Notes: generated from the sequence alone by a model not told the origin. DNA of 64,000 nucleotides from Anabaena sp. PCC 7108 (GCF_000332135.1 NZ_KB235896.1:2677403-2741402), one strand, 5' to 3'; positions 36,895 through 46,730 are shown, counted from the stretch's first letter. Program-made: numbers and translations.

Positions 36895-37224
36895 TTATTG
36901 ACCACAACAACGATCAATTCCCAGACTTTCTAAGAGTAGATCGCTAACGGCGTTGGCGATCGCAAACTCTCCATAGAAGCTTTTAGAAAAATCAAACAAC
37001 TGCATCTCTGTGACAATAGCAATGACCAGAGATCCCAAGTCATTTTCTCCTTCCATCCTTTGTCGCACAAAGATTTGCGCTGCACGCTGGGCAATATTTT
37101 GATTCACTACTTCGGGAAGAAATTCTGCATCTAACCAACCTAGAAGTCGTTTTTGTAACCATTCCCCTTCTAGCTGGGGATTTTCAGATGGTGGTAGGGT
37201 AATAGCTGGAATTGGCTCAGTCAT
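36895..37224 (-). CDS. Conserved cyanobacterial hypothetical protein, 109 aa
   Basis: A soluble protein. Its N-terminal ITLPPSENPQLEGEWLQKRL and C-terminal LLLESLGIDRCCGQ are not part of a family I know. Helix-rich and without membrane segments. Divergent from aat; the 116-base gap holds a pair of competing hairpins. The family appears lineage-specific. Confidence 0.65.
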   Translation of the reverse strand: MTEPIPAITLPPSENPQLEGEWLQKRLLGWLDAEFLPEVVNQNIAQRAAQIFVRQRMEGENDLGSLVIAIVTEMQLFDFSKSFYGEFAIANAVSDLLLESLGIDRCCGQ

Positions 37225-37266
37225 CTTTGTATATCTTAAATAGATTTTGTTATCCAGGGTAATTTT

Positions 37267-37322
37267 CAGAAAAATGCAAAAAAAGGCTGATTACAGTAAT
37301 TTGCGTTTTTCTGAGCCTTTTT
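37267..37322 (+). promoter_or_regulatory. Alternative hairpins upstream of aat (possible attenuator)
   Basis: Two mutually exclusive stems. CAGAAAAATGCAAA (37267-37280) pairs with TTTGCGTTTTTCTG (37300-37313). AAAAAGGCT (37280-37288) pairs with AGCCTTTTT (37314-37322), the latter ending in a T-run 18 bases before the aat ATG. Confidence 0.45.
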
Positions 37323-37340
37323 GTGACGATTTTTTGAACT

Positions 37341-37916
37341 ATGGAATATGATATCGCTGCGATTATTCGAGGTTATGCTCAAGGTTATTTTCTCATGGCT
37401 GATGAGAGTGATCACTTAGGATGGTATGGAAGTAAAGAACGAACATTGATTCCCTTAAATGAGAACTTTCGCTACCCCAAGTCATTGCAGCGTGTTCTTA
37501 ACCAAGACAGGTTCACAGTGGCAGTTAACCGGGACTTTCTAGGTGTGGTAGCTGGATGTGCTAACCGTGAAACCACTTGGATTTCCCCAGAATTACAAAA
37601 GATTTATTGGCTACTTTACCAGACTGGTTATGCTTATAGTTTTGAAACTTGGCAAGGTGATCAACTAGCAGGAGGAATTTTAGGGATTGTGATTGGTGGT
37701 CTTTTTATTGGTGAATCGATGTTTTACCAGATTCCTGAGGGTTCTAAGGTAGCGATGGTTAAATTGGTAGAAAGATTGCGCCAAAGGAAATTTATGTTGT
37801 TTGACGCGCAAATGATGAATCCCCATTTAGCCAGATTTGGTGCTTATATCATCAGTAATAAAGAATATGAAAGATTACTTCAGCAAGCTTTACAACTTCC
37901 CTGTTCCCTAGAGTAA
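37341..37916 (+). CDS. aat: Leucyl/phenylalanyl-tRNA--protein transferase
   Basis: 191 residues. The family core is visible: [11 protein letters not shown], then [41 protein letters not shown] and GESMFYQ. It adds Leu or Phe to proteins with N-terminal Arg/Lys, marking them for ClpS/ClpAP degradation (N-degron). Shorter at the N-terminus than the E. coli enzyme (234 aa), as in other cyanobacteria. A possible attenuator lies directly upstream. Confidence 0.93.
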   Translation: MEYDIAAIIRGYAQGYFLMADESDHLGWYGSKERTLIPLNENFRYPKSLQRVLNQDRFTVAVNRDFLGVVAGCANRETTWISPELQKIYWLLYQTGYAYSFETWQGDQLAGGILGIVIGGLFIGESMFYQIPEGSKVAMVKLVERLRQRKFMLFDAQMMNPHLARFGAYIISNKEYERLLQQALQLPCSLE

Positions 37917-37947
37917 GCAATTCCAAAGCAAAGATAGTTTCTGGGAA

Positions 37948-38769
37948 TTATGAATGAGAATGGATGCGATTTTCTGTTATTAGGGTGAGGCTAATCCATG
38001 CACCTTTATCATCATAATTGCGGATTAACCGTTGACGTAAGGTTGGTGTAATTAACCAACCAACCTCTAAAAATAAAGGTTGACGTAACTGTGCTTGTAA
38101 AGGAAAAGTAGCAGAAGCACCATTAGGTAAAAGTAATACTTGCACCTGCTTTTGGGAATTTTGATCAAAGAGGATAATTGCATCTTGAATAGTACCAGTT
38201 GAGGTAATTGAACGTTCACCAAAGTTTGTATTTTGGATTAATTTCCCAGTGCTATCAAGTTGTAATTTTAAGGTTGTAGAGTAGCTAGTAGAAGCACGCC
38301 AATCTGGGTAGATAGTAACAGCTTCACCCTGCCATTCTCCTAATAAGTCATCCACTTGCAAAGGTGGATTTTCTACTGCTTCAGTACCTGCTAGATGTTC
38401 CCGAATCAAAGTGAGACTCGCTATTTTGCCATTTTTATCAAATAATTCTACTAGACGTAAGCGACGATTTTCATGAATTAAACCTAGTTCTGCACCAAAT
38501 TCAGAAAAAGGAGCTAACTGCATGGAACCTTGAGAAAATGCGCCATTTTCAAAAAATAGAGTACTCCGTGCCACAGAACTGTATTCTAAAATTAAATCTT
38601 CTTGTCCTTGACGACGAACAATTTGGTGAATAGTTTGATTATTATTTAATCCTGCCAAGGAAACTACACTTTGAATATCTTCTAAAACTTTACCTTGGGG
38701 TGAATAACGAGTGAATGAACCTTGCCACTCACCAAGATTTTGCAATAAGTATTCCCATTGTTTAGTCAT
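37948..38769 (-). CDS. DUF3598 family protein (lipocalin-like)
   Basis: 273 residues. Two related beta-rich halves are visible: EWQGSFTRYSPQGKVL near the start and GEWQGEAVTIYPDW from about residue 150, consistent with a pair of lipocalin-like barrels as in the CpcS/T bilin-lyase-related DUF3598 family. No signal peptide. The ligand is unknown; a role in pigment or lipid binding is only inferred. Located 20 bases downstream of ftsX on the same strand, so possibly co-transcribed. Confidence 0.78.
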   Translation of the reverse strand: MTKQWEYLLQNLGEWQGSFTRYSPQGKVLEDIQSVVSLAGLNNNQTIHQIVRRQGQEDLILEYSSVARSTLFFENGAFSQGSMQLAPFSEFGAELGLIHENRRLRLVELFDKNGKIASLTLIREHLAGTEAVENPPLQVDDLLGEWQGEAVTIYPDWRASTSYSTTLKLQLDSTGKLIQNTNFGERSITSTGTIQDAIILFDQNSQKQVQVLLLPNGASATFPLQAQLRQPLFLEVGWLITPTLRQRLIRNYDDKGAWISLTLITENRIHSHS

Positions 38770-38791
38770 GTGTTTAGTTTTTAGTTTTTAT

Positions 38792-39691
38792 TTATCGAGC
38801 GAACCGATTAACGGCGAATAAACTACCCATTAATCCAACAATGGCACCAAAGCCTAAAAGAATGAGCGGTAACAGTAAAGTTTGTGTTGTAGTTAGTTGT
38901 ACACCATGACTAATAAATTGGATCAACTCAGGTTGATTGGCTAGTAAGCGGTTGAGAAATTGTTGAGTGAGAGAAATGAAACCCCAAGCGATCGCACCAC
39001 CAACTAAACCAAAGGAAATTCCTTGTAAAATAAATGGTAGGTAAATCCAAGCAGCAGTGGCTCCCACCAGTTGCATGATTTCAATTTCCCGTCGTCGTGC
39101 CATGACAATTAGACGAATGGTGGTGGTTGTCACAGCGATCGCTGTTAAAGTCAGAATAATTGTAATTGTTAAAGTAATCCAGTTTAGCCCTTGGTGCAAC
39201 TGAGCAATACGTTTTACCGCCTCATCTACGTACTGCACCACATCCACTCCCTGCAACTTCGCTAACTCTGTCGCTAAAGTGGGTACAACTTGGGGGTTCA
39301 AAGCTTTAACCTTGATTTCGTCAACTAGCGGATTATCCCCCAGTTGCTGAGTAGCACCGTCAATATCAGCAATACCCAGTTCTTTAACTAACTTGATCCA
39401 AGCTTGTTGTTTGGTAATTACTTGCACCTCAACCACTGAGGGTATTTTCGCCACCAGAGGTTCAATGTTCACAGCTTGAATTCCCGATTCTAAATAAACC
39501 GATAATTCCAACTGACTACCAAACTGGTTGAGAAGTTTTTCCACTTGCCAAGAAGTTTGCAGACTTAAGCCAAAGAGAAACAATAACACTGTCACCGTAC
39601 TAACAGCCGCCCAATTCATCCATCCTCCCCGCAGCAATCCCAGGAAAGTTTCTTTAAGCAAGTAGTCTAGTTTTGTGAAAAACTTAAACAT
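38792..39691 (-). CDS. ftsX: Cell-division ABC transporter permease FtsX
   Basis: 299 residues in the FtsX plan: an N-terminal helix (about 24-45), an extracytoplasmic domain (about 50-165), and three C-terminal helices, with ARRREIEIMQLVGAT, the conserved cytosolic segment before TM3. With FtsE it couples the divisome to peptidoglycan hydrolases. No ftsE is adjacent, an arrangement common in cyanobacteria. Confidence 0.92.
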   Translation of the reverse strand: MFKFFTKLDYLLKETFLGLLRGGWMNWAAVSTVTVLLFLFGLSLQTSWQVEKLLNQFGSQLELSVYLESGIQAVNIEPLVAKIPSVVEVQVITKQQAWIKLVKELGIADIDGATQQLGDNPLVDEIKVKALNPQVVPTLATELAKLQGVDVVQYVDEAVKRIAQLHQGLNWITLTITIILTLTAIAVTTTTIRLIVMARRREIEIMQLVGATAAWIYLPFILQGISFGLVGGAIAWGFISLTQQFLNRLLANQPELIQFISHGVQLTTTQTLLLPLILLGFGAIVGLMGSLFAVNRFAR

Positions 39692-39841
39692 TAGAAATAG
39701 TCATTGCTGATTAGTAATGGGTACAAACTAAAATTATTACCGCTTTCTGTCAACTGTTTTCTATAAGTCTGTTCTCTGTCATCTCCCAACTGACGATAGA
39801 ATTGAATTAGTAAGACATTCATCATCAAGCCACCAACAATC

Positions 39842-40405
39842 ATGCCCTCTGACATTGCTGTAGAGAAAAAAAAGTTAAAAAATCCACCTTTGCGACTTCA
39901 TTATTTAGGCGATCGCGTTTTGCGTCAACCCGCCAAGCGTGTCACCAAAATAGATGACGAACTCCGTCAACTGGTGCGCGAAATGCTGCAAACTATGTAC
40001 AGTGAGGATGGCATTGGTTTAGCTGCGCCCCAAGTTGGAATTAATAAACAACTCATTGTCATCGATTGTGAACCAGACAAACCAGAGCATCCGCCACTGG
40101 TACTAATTAACCCTGTGATTAAACAGGTGAGCAGTGAACTCTGCGTGGCTCAAGAAGGTTGTTTGAGCATCCCCAAGGTGTATCTAGATGTCAAACGTCC
40201 CCAAGTAGTAGAAATTGCCTATAAAGATGAATATGGCCGTCCCCAAACATTAAAAGCTAATGACTTACTCGGACGCTGTATTTTACACGAAATGGATCAC
40301 CTCAACGGTGTGGTATTTGTAGACAGAGTCGAAAATTCCTTGACTTTAGCCCAGGAGCTATCTAAAAATGGCTTCTCGTATCAAGCAGTGAAACCAGTAG
40401 CATAG
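39842..40405 (+). CDS. def: Peptide deformylase
   Basis: 187 residues with all three motifs: GIGLAAPQVGI (box I), EGCLSIPK (box II, metal Cys) and HEMDHLNG (box III, HExxH-type metal site). It removes the formyl group from nascent proteins. The ATG at 39842 gives a 15-residue lead before the core. Followed 12 bases later by a small membrane protein gene. Confidence 0.97.
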   Translation: MPSDIAVEKKKLKNPPLRLHYLGDRVLRQPAKRVTKIDDELRQLVREMLQTMYSEDGIGLAAPQVGINKQLIVIDCEPDKPEHPPLVLINPVIKQVSSELCVAQEGCLSIPKVYLDVKRPQVVEIAYKDEYGRPQTLKANDLLGRCILHEMDHLNGVVFVDRVENSLTLAQELSKNGFSYQAVKPVA

Positions 40406-40417
40406 GGTGATAGATTC

Positions 40418-40621
40418 GTGTATTTAACTCCAAAAAGCGGTTTGTTTTTAGGCGGCGCTTGTGTAAGTGCGATCGCAGCGGTAGGTTCTGTATTTGAACT
40501 CAGTTATGGAGAACCAGATTTAGGTGTCCAAACCACTGCAATTATCCTGGCTTTGAGTATTCCCATCACCGTATTATTTTTCTTTGCCGCAGTGAGAGAT
40601 GCACGGGCTAACATGAAATAA
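40418..40621 (+). CDS. Small two-helix membrane protein, 67 aa
   Basis: Starts with GTG at 40418, 12 bases after def, with AGGGTGA as a ribosome site. Two hydrophobic helices (GLFLGGACVSAIAAVGSV and TTAIILALSIPITVLFFFAA) and a basic tail (VRDARANMK). Conserved-looking length and operon position with def, but no known function. After it, 40622-40924 holds a short GGGAACA repeat and no gene. Confidence 0.7.
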   Translation: MYLTPKSGLFLGGACVSAIAAVGSVFELSYGEPDLGVQTTAIILALSIPITVLFFFAAVRDARANMK

Positions 40622-40924
40622 CCATCAAGCATACAAAAAAGGTAGAGGAATGAAATAAAAATATAAAATTCATTCTTTTACCTTTTATTTTTTAGCCATA
40701 TGTCAAATGTAGGAATCCGGTTTGATCACTTAAATTATTCGTAGAGGCAGGGAACAGGGAACAGGGAAGAAGGGAGTATCCCAATTTTGCAAAAACACAA
40801 AATAATCATCTGAAAAATCTCTTCTGCTTTCTTCCTTCGCGCTCTTAGCGTCTTTGCGTTTCGTTTATTTCATGCCTTGTATTAAGTTGGAAGCTTAGAT
40901 AAAAAATAAACTTACACATTTAGG

Positions 40925-41761
40925 ATGCTCCCTAGAAGAATGCTATCAACTTCTACTCAACTACTGCGACTTTCCCAAGGACATCTCAACTTACTCGCAG
41001 CTTGTCCCCGTAAATTTCAACATACCTATCTAGAGCAAATTACCACTCCCTCAGATCCCCAACAAGAAGAATATCAAACTTTAGGTAGTCGCTTTCACCT
41101 ACTTATGCAGCAGCAAGAAATGGGTTTACCAATTAATAGTTTTCTGGAACGGGATAAAGAAGATGAAAAATTTAAAACATTGAAAACTTGGATGACAGCT
41201 TTTAGTAAAGTTGCACCAGAAATATTAACACCAGAAATCAATAATCAAACCTTCCGTGACAGTGAACATTATCGTACTTTGCAAGTACAAGATTACTTAC
41301 TCACAGTAATTTATGATTTATTAATTGCAGATAATGAAAAAGCACAGATTTATGATTGGAAAACCAATCATAAACTACCAAAAAAAGATGAATTAGCTAA
41401 AAATTGGCAAACACGTCTTTATCTCTATGTTTTGGCAGAAACAAGCGACTATTTACCCGAAAATATATCTATGACTTACTGGTTTATCCAAGCTCAAGGA
41501 AAACCACAAAATATTAGATTTAACTATGACAATCAACAACATCAACAAACAGAAAAAGATTTAAATCAACTATTAAATTATTTAAACGATTGGTTACAAA
41601 AATATCAACAAAACCAGCCATTTCCTCAAATAGCCGAATTTAAAAAATCTTGTGAACTATGCCAGTATGCTGTCCGATGTGAACGTCAAAAAGATAATCA
41701 AACAGAGATAATTACAAATTCTTTACCAACCTTTGAGAACATCCAAGAAATATCAATTTGA
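40925..41761 (+). CDS. PD-(D/E)XK nuclease-like protein with Fe-S-type cysteines
   Basis: 278 residues; the ATG at 40943 (MLSTSTQLLRLSQ) is an alternative start. LSQGHLNLLAACPRKFQHTY has the first Cys, and the nuclease core includes AQIYDWKTNHK (the DxK of PD-(D/E)XK). The C-terminus has CELCQYAVRCERQ, so four Cys (one N-terminal, three C-terminal) are placed as in AddB/Cas4-type 4Fe-4S nucleases. It would act on DNA ends or processing; no CRISPR locus is nearby. The next gene overlaps or abuts it. Confidence 0.82.
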   Translation: MLPRRMLSTSTQLLRLSQGHLNLLAACPRKFQHTYLEQITTPSDPQQEEYQTLGSRFHLLMQQQEMGLPINSFLERDKEDEKFKTLKTWMTAFSKVAPEILTPEINNQTFRDSEHYRTLQVQDYLLTVIYDLLIADNEKAQIYDWKTNHKLPKKDELAKNWQTRLYLYVLAETSDYLPENISMTYWFIQAQGKPQNIRFNYDNQQHQQTEKDLNQLLNYLNDWLQKYQQNQPFPQIAEFKKSCELCQYAVRCERQKDNQTEIITNSLPTFENIQEISI

Positions 41762-41775
41762 TATTTATAGCAATT

Positions 41776-42423
41776 ATGAAAACTTCTGATGAAACTGATC
41801 CTATTTATGTCCGGGAATTAGGAATTGATGATATCGCTCCTGTTTATCACCTAGGTGAAGAACTATTTACGAGCGAGTTATATCCTTATTTGTACCGCAC
41901 TTGGGATGAATGGGAAGTAATTGGACTTTACAACACAGATCCAGAATATTGCCTGGTTGCGGAAACAGAAGGTGAACTTTCAGGATTTATTTTGGGAACT
42001 ATTATTACTAAAGCATCTTGGAATTATGGTTACATCTTGTGGTTAGGTGTAAATCCCAAATTTCAACGCCGAGGTGTCGCAGATACATTAGTTGATAAAG
42101 TCGTTGCTAGAATGATTGAAGATGGAGCGCGGTTTATGTTAGTAGATACAGATCCGACTAATACCCCAGCCGTGAAATTTTTTAACCGCAAAGGTTTTGG
42201 TAATATCCGCCAGCATATTTTCCTATCAATGAATTTGAGTAAACATCCATATTATGGCAAACTCATAGATTACGAACATCAAAAAGCAGAAAGAGCAGGT
42301 TATAGACGTACACGCCCAGCTATTCGTCCTCGTAAATCAGAAGGAGTTAGCAACGAGGTAGTTCTTAATCCCTTGGTTAGTGAATATACAAATAATGATG
42401 TAAATAACGATAATGATTTATAA
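41776..42423 (+). CDS. GNAT-family acetyltransferase
   Basis: 215 residues from ATG 41776 (a TTG at 41758 overlapping the upstream gene is possible). GNAT fold: IYVRELGIDDIAPVYHLGE, LWLGVNPKFQRRGVADTLVD with the acetyl-CoA-binding Q/RxxGxA/G loop, and AVKFFNRKGFGNI. The C-terminal 50 residues (RRTRPAIRPRKSEG) are basic and variable. The substrate is unknown. It lies between a nuclease gene and recJ and may be co-transcribed. Confidence 0.85.
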   Translation: MKTSDETDPIYVRELGIDDIAPVYHLGEELFTSELYPYLYRTWDEWEVIGLYNTDPEYCLVAETEGELSGFILGTIITKASWNYGYILWLGVNPKFQRRGVADTLVDKVVARMIEDGARFMLVDTDPTNTPAVKFFNRKGFGNIRQHIFLSMNLSKHPYYGKLIDYEHQKAERAGYRRTRPAIRPRKSEGVSNEVVLNPLVSEYTNNDVNNDNDL

Positions 42424-42460
42424 ACTTTTAATTTTTAATTTGGAATTTTGAATTGATAAA

Positions 42461-44782
42461 ATGCAATGGATTCTCACAAGCACTGAACAACCCCCAGAAT
42501 GGTTCATCTTAGCGGTGAAACATTATACATCTCTATCTAATGGAATTTTTGCCGCCCAATTACTATGGCAAAGAGGTATACAAACTGAATTACAACTAGT
42601 ACCATTTGTCAACTATAAAAATTATCAACCAGCAAGTCCCTTTGAATTTGGGCAAGAAATGTATTTAGCGGTAAACCGTCTCAAAAATGCCGCAAAATCT
42701 GGTGAAAAAGTAGCCATTTGGGGAGATTTTGACGCGGACGGTATTACCTCAACTGCTGTATTATGGGATGGTTTAGGACAGTTTTTTGAACAAGATAGAC
42801 AATTAACTTATTACATTCCCAACCGTTTAAAAGAATCCCACGGACTCAATAAATTAGGAATTGATAATTTAGCTCAACAAGGTTGTAAATTAATTGTCAC
42901 TTGTGACACAGGTAGCACAAATATTGCAGAAATTATTTATGCACAACAATTAGGTATAGATGTTATCGTTACAGACCATCATACTTTACCCTCCGAACGT
43001 CCTCCAGTTAATGCCATTATTAACCCTCGTTATTTACCCAAAGAACATCCATTATTTCACCTTTCTGGAGTTGCGGTAGCTTATAAATTGGTGGAAGCAT
43101 TATATGAAACTTTGCCAGATGTACCCCAACATCCATTAACTGATTTATTAGATTTAGTAGCAGTAGGACTAATTGCAGATTTAGTACAATTAATCGGTGA
43201 CTGTCGCTATTTAGCACAGTTAGGAATTCAACAATTACACACAGATCATAAAAAAACAGTTACAGAAAAACGACGACCAGGAGTAGGAAAATTATTAGAA
43301 TTATGCCAGAAAAATGGCGACCGTCCCACAGATATCTCCTTCGGTTTGGGACCAAGAATCAACGCTGTTAGTCGCATTTATGGTGATGCTAGTTTCTGTG
43401 TAGAATTACTAACTAGTCGAGATATTAAACGTTGTCACCAACTAGCAGAAGAAACAGAATTAGCCAATTCTCGTCGTAAGTCTTTACAAAAAGATGTCCA
43501 AGCCCAAGTAGCAAAAAAACTTACCCAATTAGACTTATCAACTACCAACGTCATTGTTTTAGAAGATCCACAATGGGCTGTAGGTGTATTGGGTTTAGTT
43601 GCTGGACAAATAGCACAGGAAACAGGCCGTCCCACAATTTTATTAAGTACAGAAAACTCTCTTTCTGACTCAGAAACTTCTGACAACTCAGCACTTTTAG
43701 CCCGTGGTTCGGCACGTTCGATTAATTCGGTTGATTTATATCAATTAGTTCAAGAACAAGCACATTTATTACATCGTTTTGGTGGACATCCTTTTGCCGC
43801 AGGTTTAAGTTTATTAGTTGAGAACATTCCTTTATTTACAGATGCAATTAATCAAAAATTACGACAATCTTTAGGAGGAATAAATCTCACACCCACAGTC
43901 CAAGCTGACTTAATAGTAACTGTTGCAGATTTGGGGAAAGATTTATTTTTAGAACTCAAAGTTTTAGAACCATGTGGAATGGGAAATCCAATTCCTAAAC
44001 TATTAATTAAAAATTGTTGGTTTGAAAATTCTTGGCATCGCAATCAGGAAGATTTTAAAGGTAATAAAATTCAATATATTAAAGCTGAGTTCGATATTCG
44101 AGATGATTCGAGTAACAGTCCTTTTCCTGGTATTTGGTGGGGACATTATAAAGATGATTTACCTATAGGTAAATGTGATTGTATAGCAGAAATAGATTAT
44201 AATAGCTATAAAAAACGCTATGAAATTAGATTAATTGCTGTACGTCCCTGTGTTGATTCGGAACTGAAAACTCAAAACTCAGCAATTATTTTAGACTGGC
44301 GAAATCAAGAGTATTCAGAACTCAGTAATAAAAACTCAGCACTGATTATTAAAGATTGTCCTACTAATTGGGATGATTTGCGTGCATGGTTGAGAAAGTC
44401 AGTTTATCATCAACAACAATTAGTTATTGCTTGGTCAAAACCCCATAACCTTCCACCTAGACAAGTTTGGCTTACTTTGGTAGGAATTGCTAAATATCTC
44501 AGCCGCACAAATCAACCAGTTACCCGTATACAACTTTTAGAAAAACTGAGTATCAGCGACCAAACGTTATATTTAGGTTTTCAAGCTTTAAAATATTTAG
44601 GGTTTACAATTCAACGTCAAGATCGTCATTTCCAAATTACCTGGAATACTCATAACGCTTCCGAAAATCTTTTTGATAATGCGGTTAAGCAATTTTTATC
44701 GGCTGTTAAAGAAGAACAATTTCAGCGAGAATATTTCGCCACAGTGCCTCTATCTATTATTCAAACAAATACCGTAGTTTGA
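42461..44782 (+). CDS. recJ: Single-stranded-DNA-specific exonuclease RecJ
   Basis: 773 residues. The DHH phosphoesterase motifs are clear: WGDFDADGITSTAVLWDG, LIVTCDTGSTN, VIVTDHHTLP and the DHHA1 region RFGGHPFAAGLSL. An OB-like region and a C-terminal extension (about 590-773) follow, longer than E. coli RecJ (577 aa), as seen in cyanobacteria. It degrades ssDNA 5'-3' in recombination and repair. Its 3' end overlaps an MscS pseudogene on the other strand. Confidence 0.93.
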   Translation: MQWILTSTEQPPEWFILAVKHYTSLSNGIFAAQLLWQRGIQTELQLVPFVNYKNYQPASPFEFGQEMYLAVNRLKNAAKSGEKVAIWGDFDADGITSTAVLWDGLGQFFEQDRQLTYYIPNRLKESHGLNKLGIDNLAQQGCKLIVTCDTGSTNIAEIIYAQQLGIDVIVTDHHTLPSERPPVNAIINPRYLPKEHPLFHLSGVAVAYKLVEALYETLPDVPQHPLTDLLDLVAVGLIADLVQLIGDCRYLAQLGIQQLHTDHKKTVTEKRRPGVGKLLELCQKNGDRPTDISFGLGPRINAVSRIYGDASFCVELLTSRDIKRCHQLAEETELANSRRKSLQKDVQAQVAKKLTQLDLSTTNVIVLEDPQWAVGVLGLVAGQIAQETGRPTILLSTENSLSDSETSDNSALLARGSARSINSVDLYQLVQEQAHLLHRFGGHPFAAGLSLLVENIPLFTDAINQKLRQSLGGINLTPTVQADLIVTVADLGKDLFLELKVLEPCGMGNPIPKLLIKNCWFENSWHRNQEDFKGNKIQYIKAEFDIRDDSSNSPFPGIWWGHYKDDLPIGKCDCIAEIDYNSYKKRYEIRLIAVRPCVDSELKTQNSAIILDWRNQEYSELSNKNSALIIKDCPTNWDDLRAWLRKSVYHQQQLVIAWSKPHNLPPRQVWLTLVGIAKYLSRTNQPVTRIQLLEKLSISDQTLYLGFQALKYLGFTIQRQDRHFQITWNTHNASENLFDNAVKQFLSAVKEEQFQREYFATVPLSIIQTNTVV

Positions 44783-45087
44783 CCTGCAAAACCTTTAATT
44801 TTGGTATTGGCTAGAGAAATAGAATCTACATAACCCCAAATACCACCAACTTTGACTTCATCTTGCAATTCTTCTAAAATTAATGGCTTAACTAATAATT
44901 GCAATTCATCAACAGGAATGGTAGGATCTTGAGTCGTAATTGCAAATTTGGGATCTCCAGCAGCAGATTAAATTTTCTCGACTTTTGGTTCTTCTGCTGG
45001 CTGTTCTTGGGTTCTTCCTGGTGTAGCCCATAGTGCAAATGCACATACTACACCAGCGAGAACAATAGCACGAACTCGATAGCGCAT
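44761..45087 (-). pseudogene. MscS-type channel pseudogene with internal deletion and stop
   Basis: A signal-peptide-like start at 45087 (MRYRVRAIVLAGVVCAFALW) is followed by an in-frame TAA after EKI. Then comes TTQDPTIPVDELQLLVKPL, a segment typical of the N-terminal region of cyanobacterial MscS-like channels, and then DEVKVGGIWGYVDSISLANT, which resembles the MscS beta-domain. The pore helices between are missing. The frame ends with TGA at 44761 inside the recJ 3' end. A nonsense codon plus a large deletion make it dead. Two intact MscS genes lie at 50159 and 51427. Confidence 0.6.
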
Positions 45088-45359
45088 GAATTTTCTCCTG
45101 ATTTTTACAGACAAGCTGATACTTATAAGTCATAAAATTAAGCTATATAATAATCTATATTCAGAAATATCACAGATATATTGTTAGATAAAAACAGATA
45201 TCTTAACTTTTCTTCAGTAAAAATGCCAAAATAGTTAAATTTTGGTTAAAAATGAAAAATGTGTACCATAATGCGTTATCTAAATAAATGGCATGAAAAT
45301 GTTGAAAAATATCTGCATTTCAGTAGATATATTTTTTTTGTAGAATTTAATTTAAGTCC

Positions 45360-46730
45360 ATGAAAACAATTTCTAAAGCCAAAATTAATAACCTTGCATT
45401 TACCCAAGTTCCCAAACTTGATAATTGTAGTCAGGAAAGTCTACAGAATTATTTTGAAAATTCGTGGAATTTAGAAGAAACACTTTTGAAAAGTTTAATT
45501 TTATCAGATACATTTTATCTCAATCCTGACCTTTTAAGAAACAAGTTAATTTTCTACCTTGGACATTCGGCAGTTTTTTACATCAACAAATTAATCCGCG
45601 TTGGTTTATTAGAAAATCGCATTAATCCCCAATATGAAATCCTGTTTGAAATTGGTGTTGATCCAGAAACACCCACAGAACTAGAAACCGCTACAAAAGA
45701 TATTATCTGGCCTGATGTTTCTCAAGTTTGGGAATATCGAGAAAAAGCTAAAACTGCAATTACCAAAGTTATCGAAAATACAGCTTTAAATCTGCCAATT
45801 CATTCTCAACACCCCCTGTGGGCTTTATTGATGGGAATTGAACATAGTCGCATTCATTTTGAAACTTCTTCTATGCTACTGCGTCAACTACCTGTTGATA
45901 AATTACAACGTCCTGAGGGATGGAATTATGCCCCTACAAATGGGAAAATTCCTAATAATCAAATGCGGGAAATTTCCGGTGGTGTGGTGAAATTGGGCAA
46001 AAAAAATCATGATTTGACTTTCGGTTGGGATAGCGAATATGGAAGTTTGGAAGTTGAAGTTAAACCATTTTTAGCCAGTGAAAACTTAATTACTAATGGC
46101 GAATTTTTAGAGTTTATGCAAGCTGGAGGTTATAAAAATCCAGATTATTGGAATGTGGAATCTTGGAGTTGGAAAGAATTATATAATGTGCAAAATCCGA
46201 AATTTTGGATATTAGAAAATAATGGTAATTACCGTTATCGTGCAGTATTTGATGAGCTAGATTTACCTTTAGATTGGCCTGTAGAAGTCAATTATTATGA
46301 AGCAATGGCTTACTGTAGTTGGCAAGGTAAACAGCAAAATAAAAACCTGCGTTTAATGACAGAATCAGAATGGAATCAAGCTTTACAAGTATCTGAAGAT
46401 TCTAGTGTAGAAAACAACTATAATCTCAACGTACAATTTATTTCACCTTCCCCCGTAGGAATGTTTTCAGAAAATAACAAATCTGGTATTTTTGACTTAC
46501 GAGGTAATGTTTGGGAATGGTCATCTAGTGCATTTTATCCCTTACCAGGATTTGAACCTCATTATCTTTATGAAGATCAATCTGCACTATTTTTTGATAA
46601 TAGACATCAAATGATGCTTGGTGGTTCTTGGGCAACAAATGGTTCGATGGCTTTATCATGTTATCGGAACTGGTTTCGTCCGTTTTTTTATCAGCACGTT
46701 GGTTTTAGAATTGCTGAAAGTTTGAATTAA
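45360..46730 (+). CDS. OvoA/EgtB-like iron-dependent sulfoxide synthase
   Basis: 456 residues. An N-terminal DinB-like domain carries the iron ligands: LGHS (H69) and the HX3HXE motif EHSRIHFETS (H162, H166, E168). The C-terminal formylglycine-generating-enzyme-like domain (about 210-456) ends GSWATNGSMALSCYRNWFRP. The N-terminal text (LIFYLGHSAVFYINKL) is closer to OvoA (5-histidylcysteine sulfoxide synthase) than to mycobacterial EgtB, but the OvoA C-terminal methyltransferase is absent and EgtD follows. So it probably joins cysteine to hercynine in ergothioneine synthesis; cyanobacteria are known to have recruited OvoA-type enzymes for this. Confidence 0.85.
   Translation: MKTISKAKINNLAFTQVPKLDNCSQESLQNYFENSWNLEETLLKSLILSDTFYLNPDLLRNKLIFYLGHSAVFYINKLIRVGLLENRINPQYEILFEIGVDPETPTELETATKDIIWPDVSQVWEYREKAKTAITKVIENTALNLPIHSQHPLWALLMGIEHSRIHFETSSMLLRQLPVDKLQRPEGWNYAPTNGKIPNNQMREISGGVVKLGKKNHDLTFGWDSEYGSLEVEVKPFLASENLITNGEFLEFMQAGGYKNPDYWNVESWSWKELYNVQNPKFWILENNGNYRYRAVFDELDLPLDWPVEVNYYEAMAYCSWQGKQQNKNLRLMTESEWNQALQVSEDSSVENNYNLNVQFISPSPVGMFSENNKSGIFDLRGNVWEWSSSAFYPLPGFEPHYLYEDQSALFFDNRHQMMLGGSWATNGSMALSCYRNWFRPFFYQHVGFRIAESLN

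Noticed and set aside
44909-45133. 74-aa minus-strand ORF
   Set aside because: Cysteine-rich text from the wrong frame; the MscS relic occupies the proper frame.
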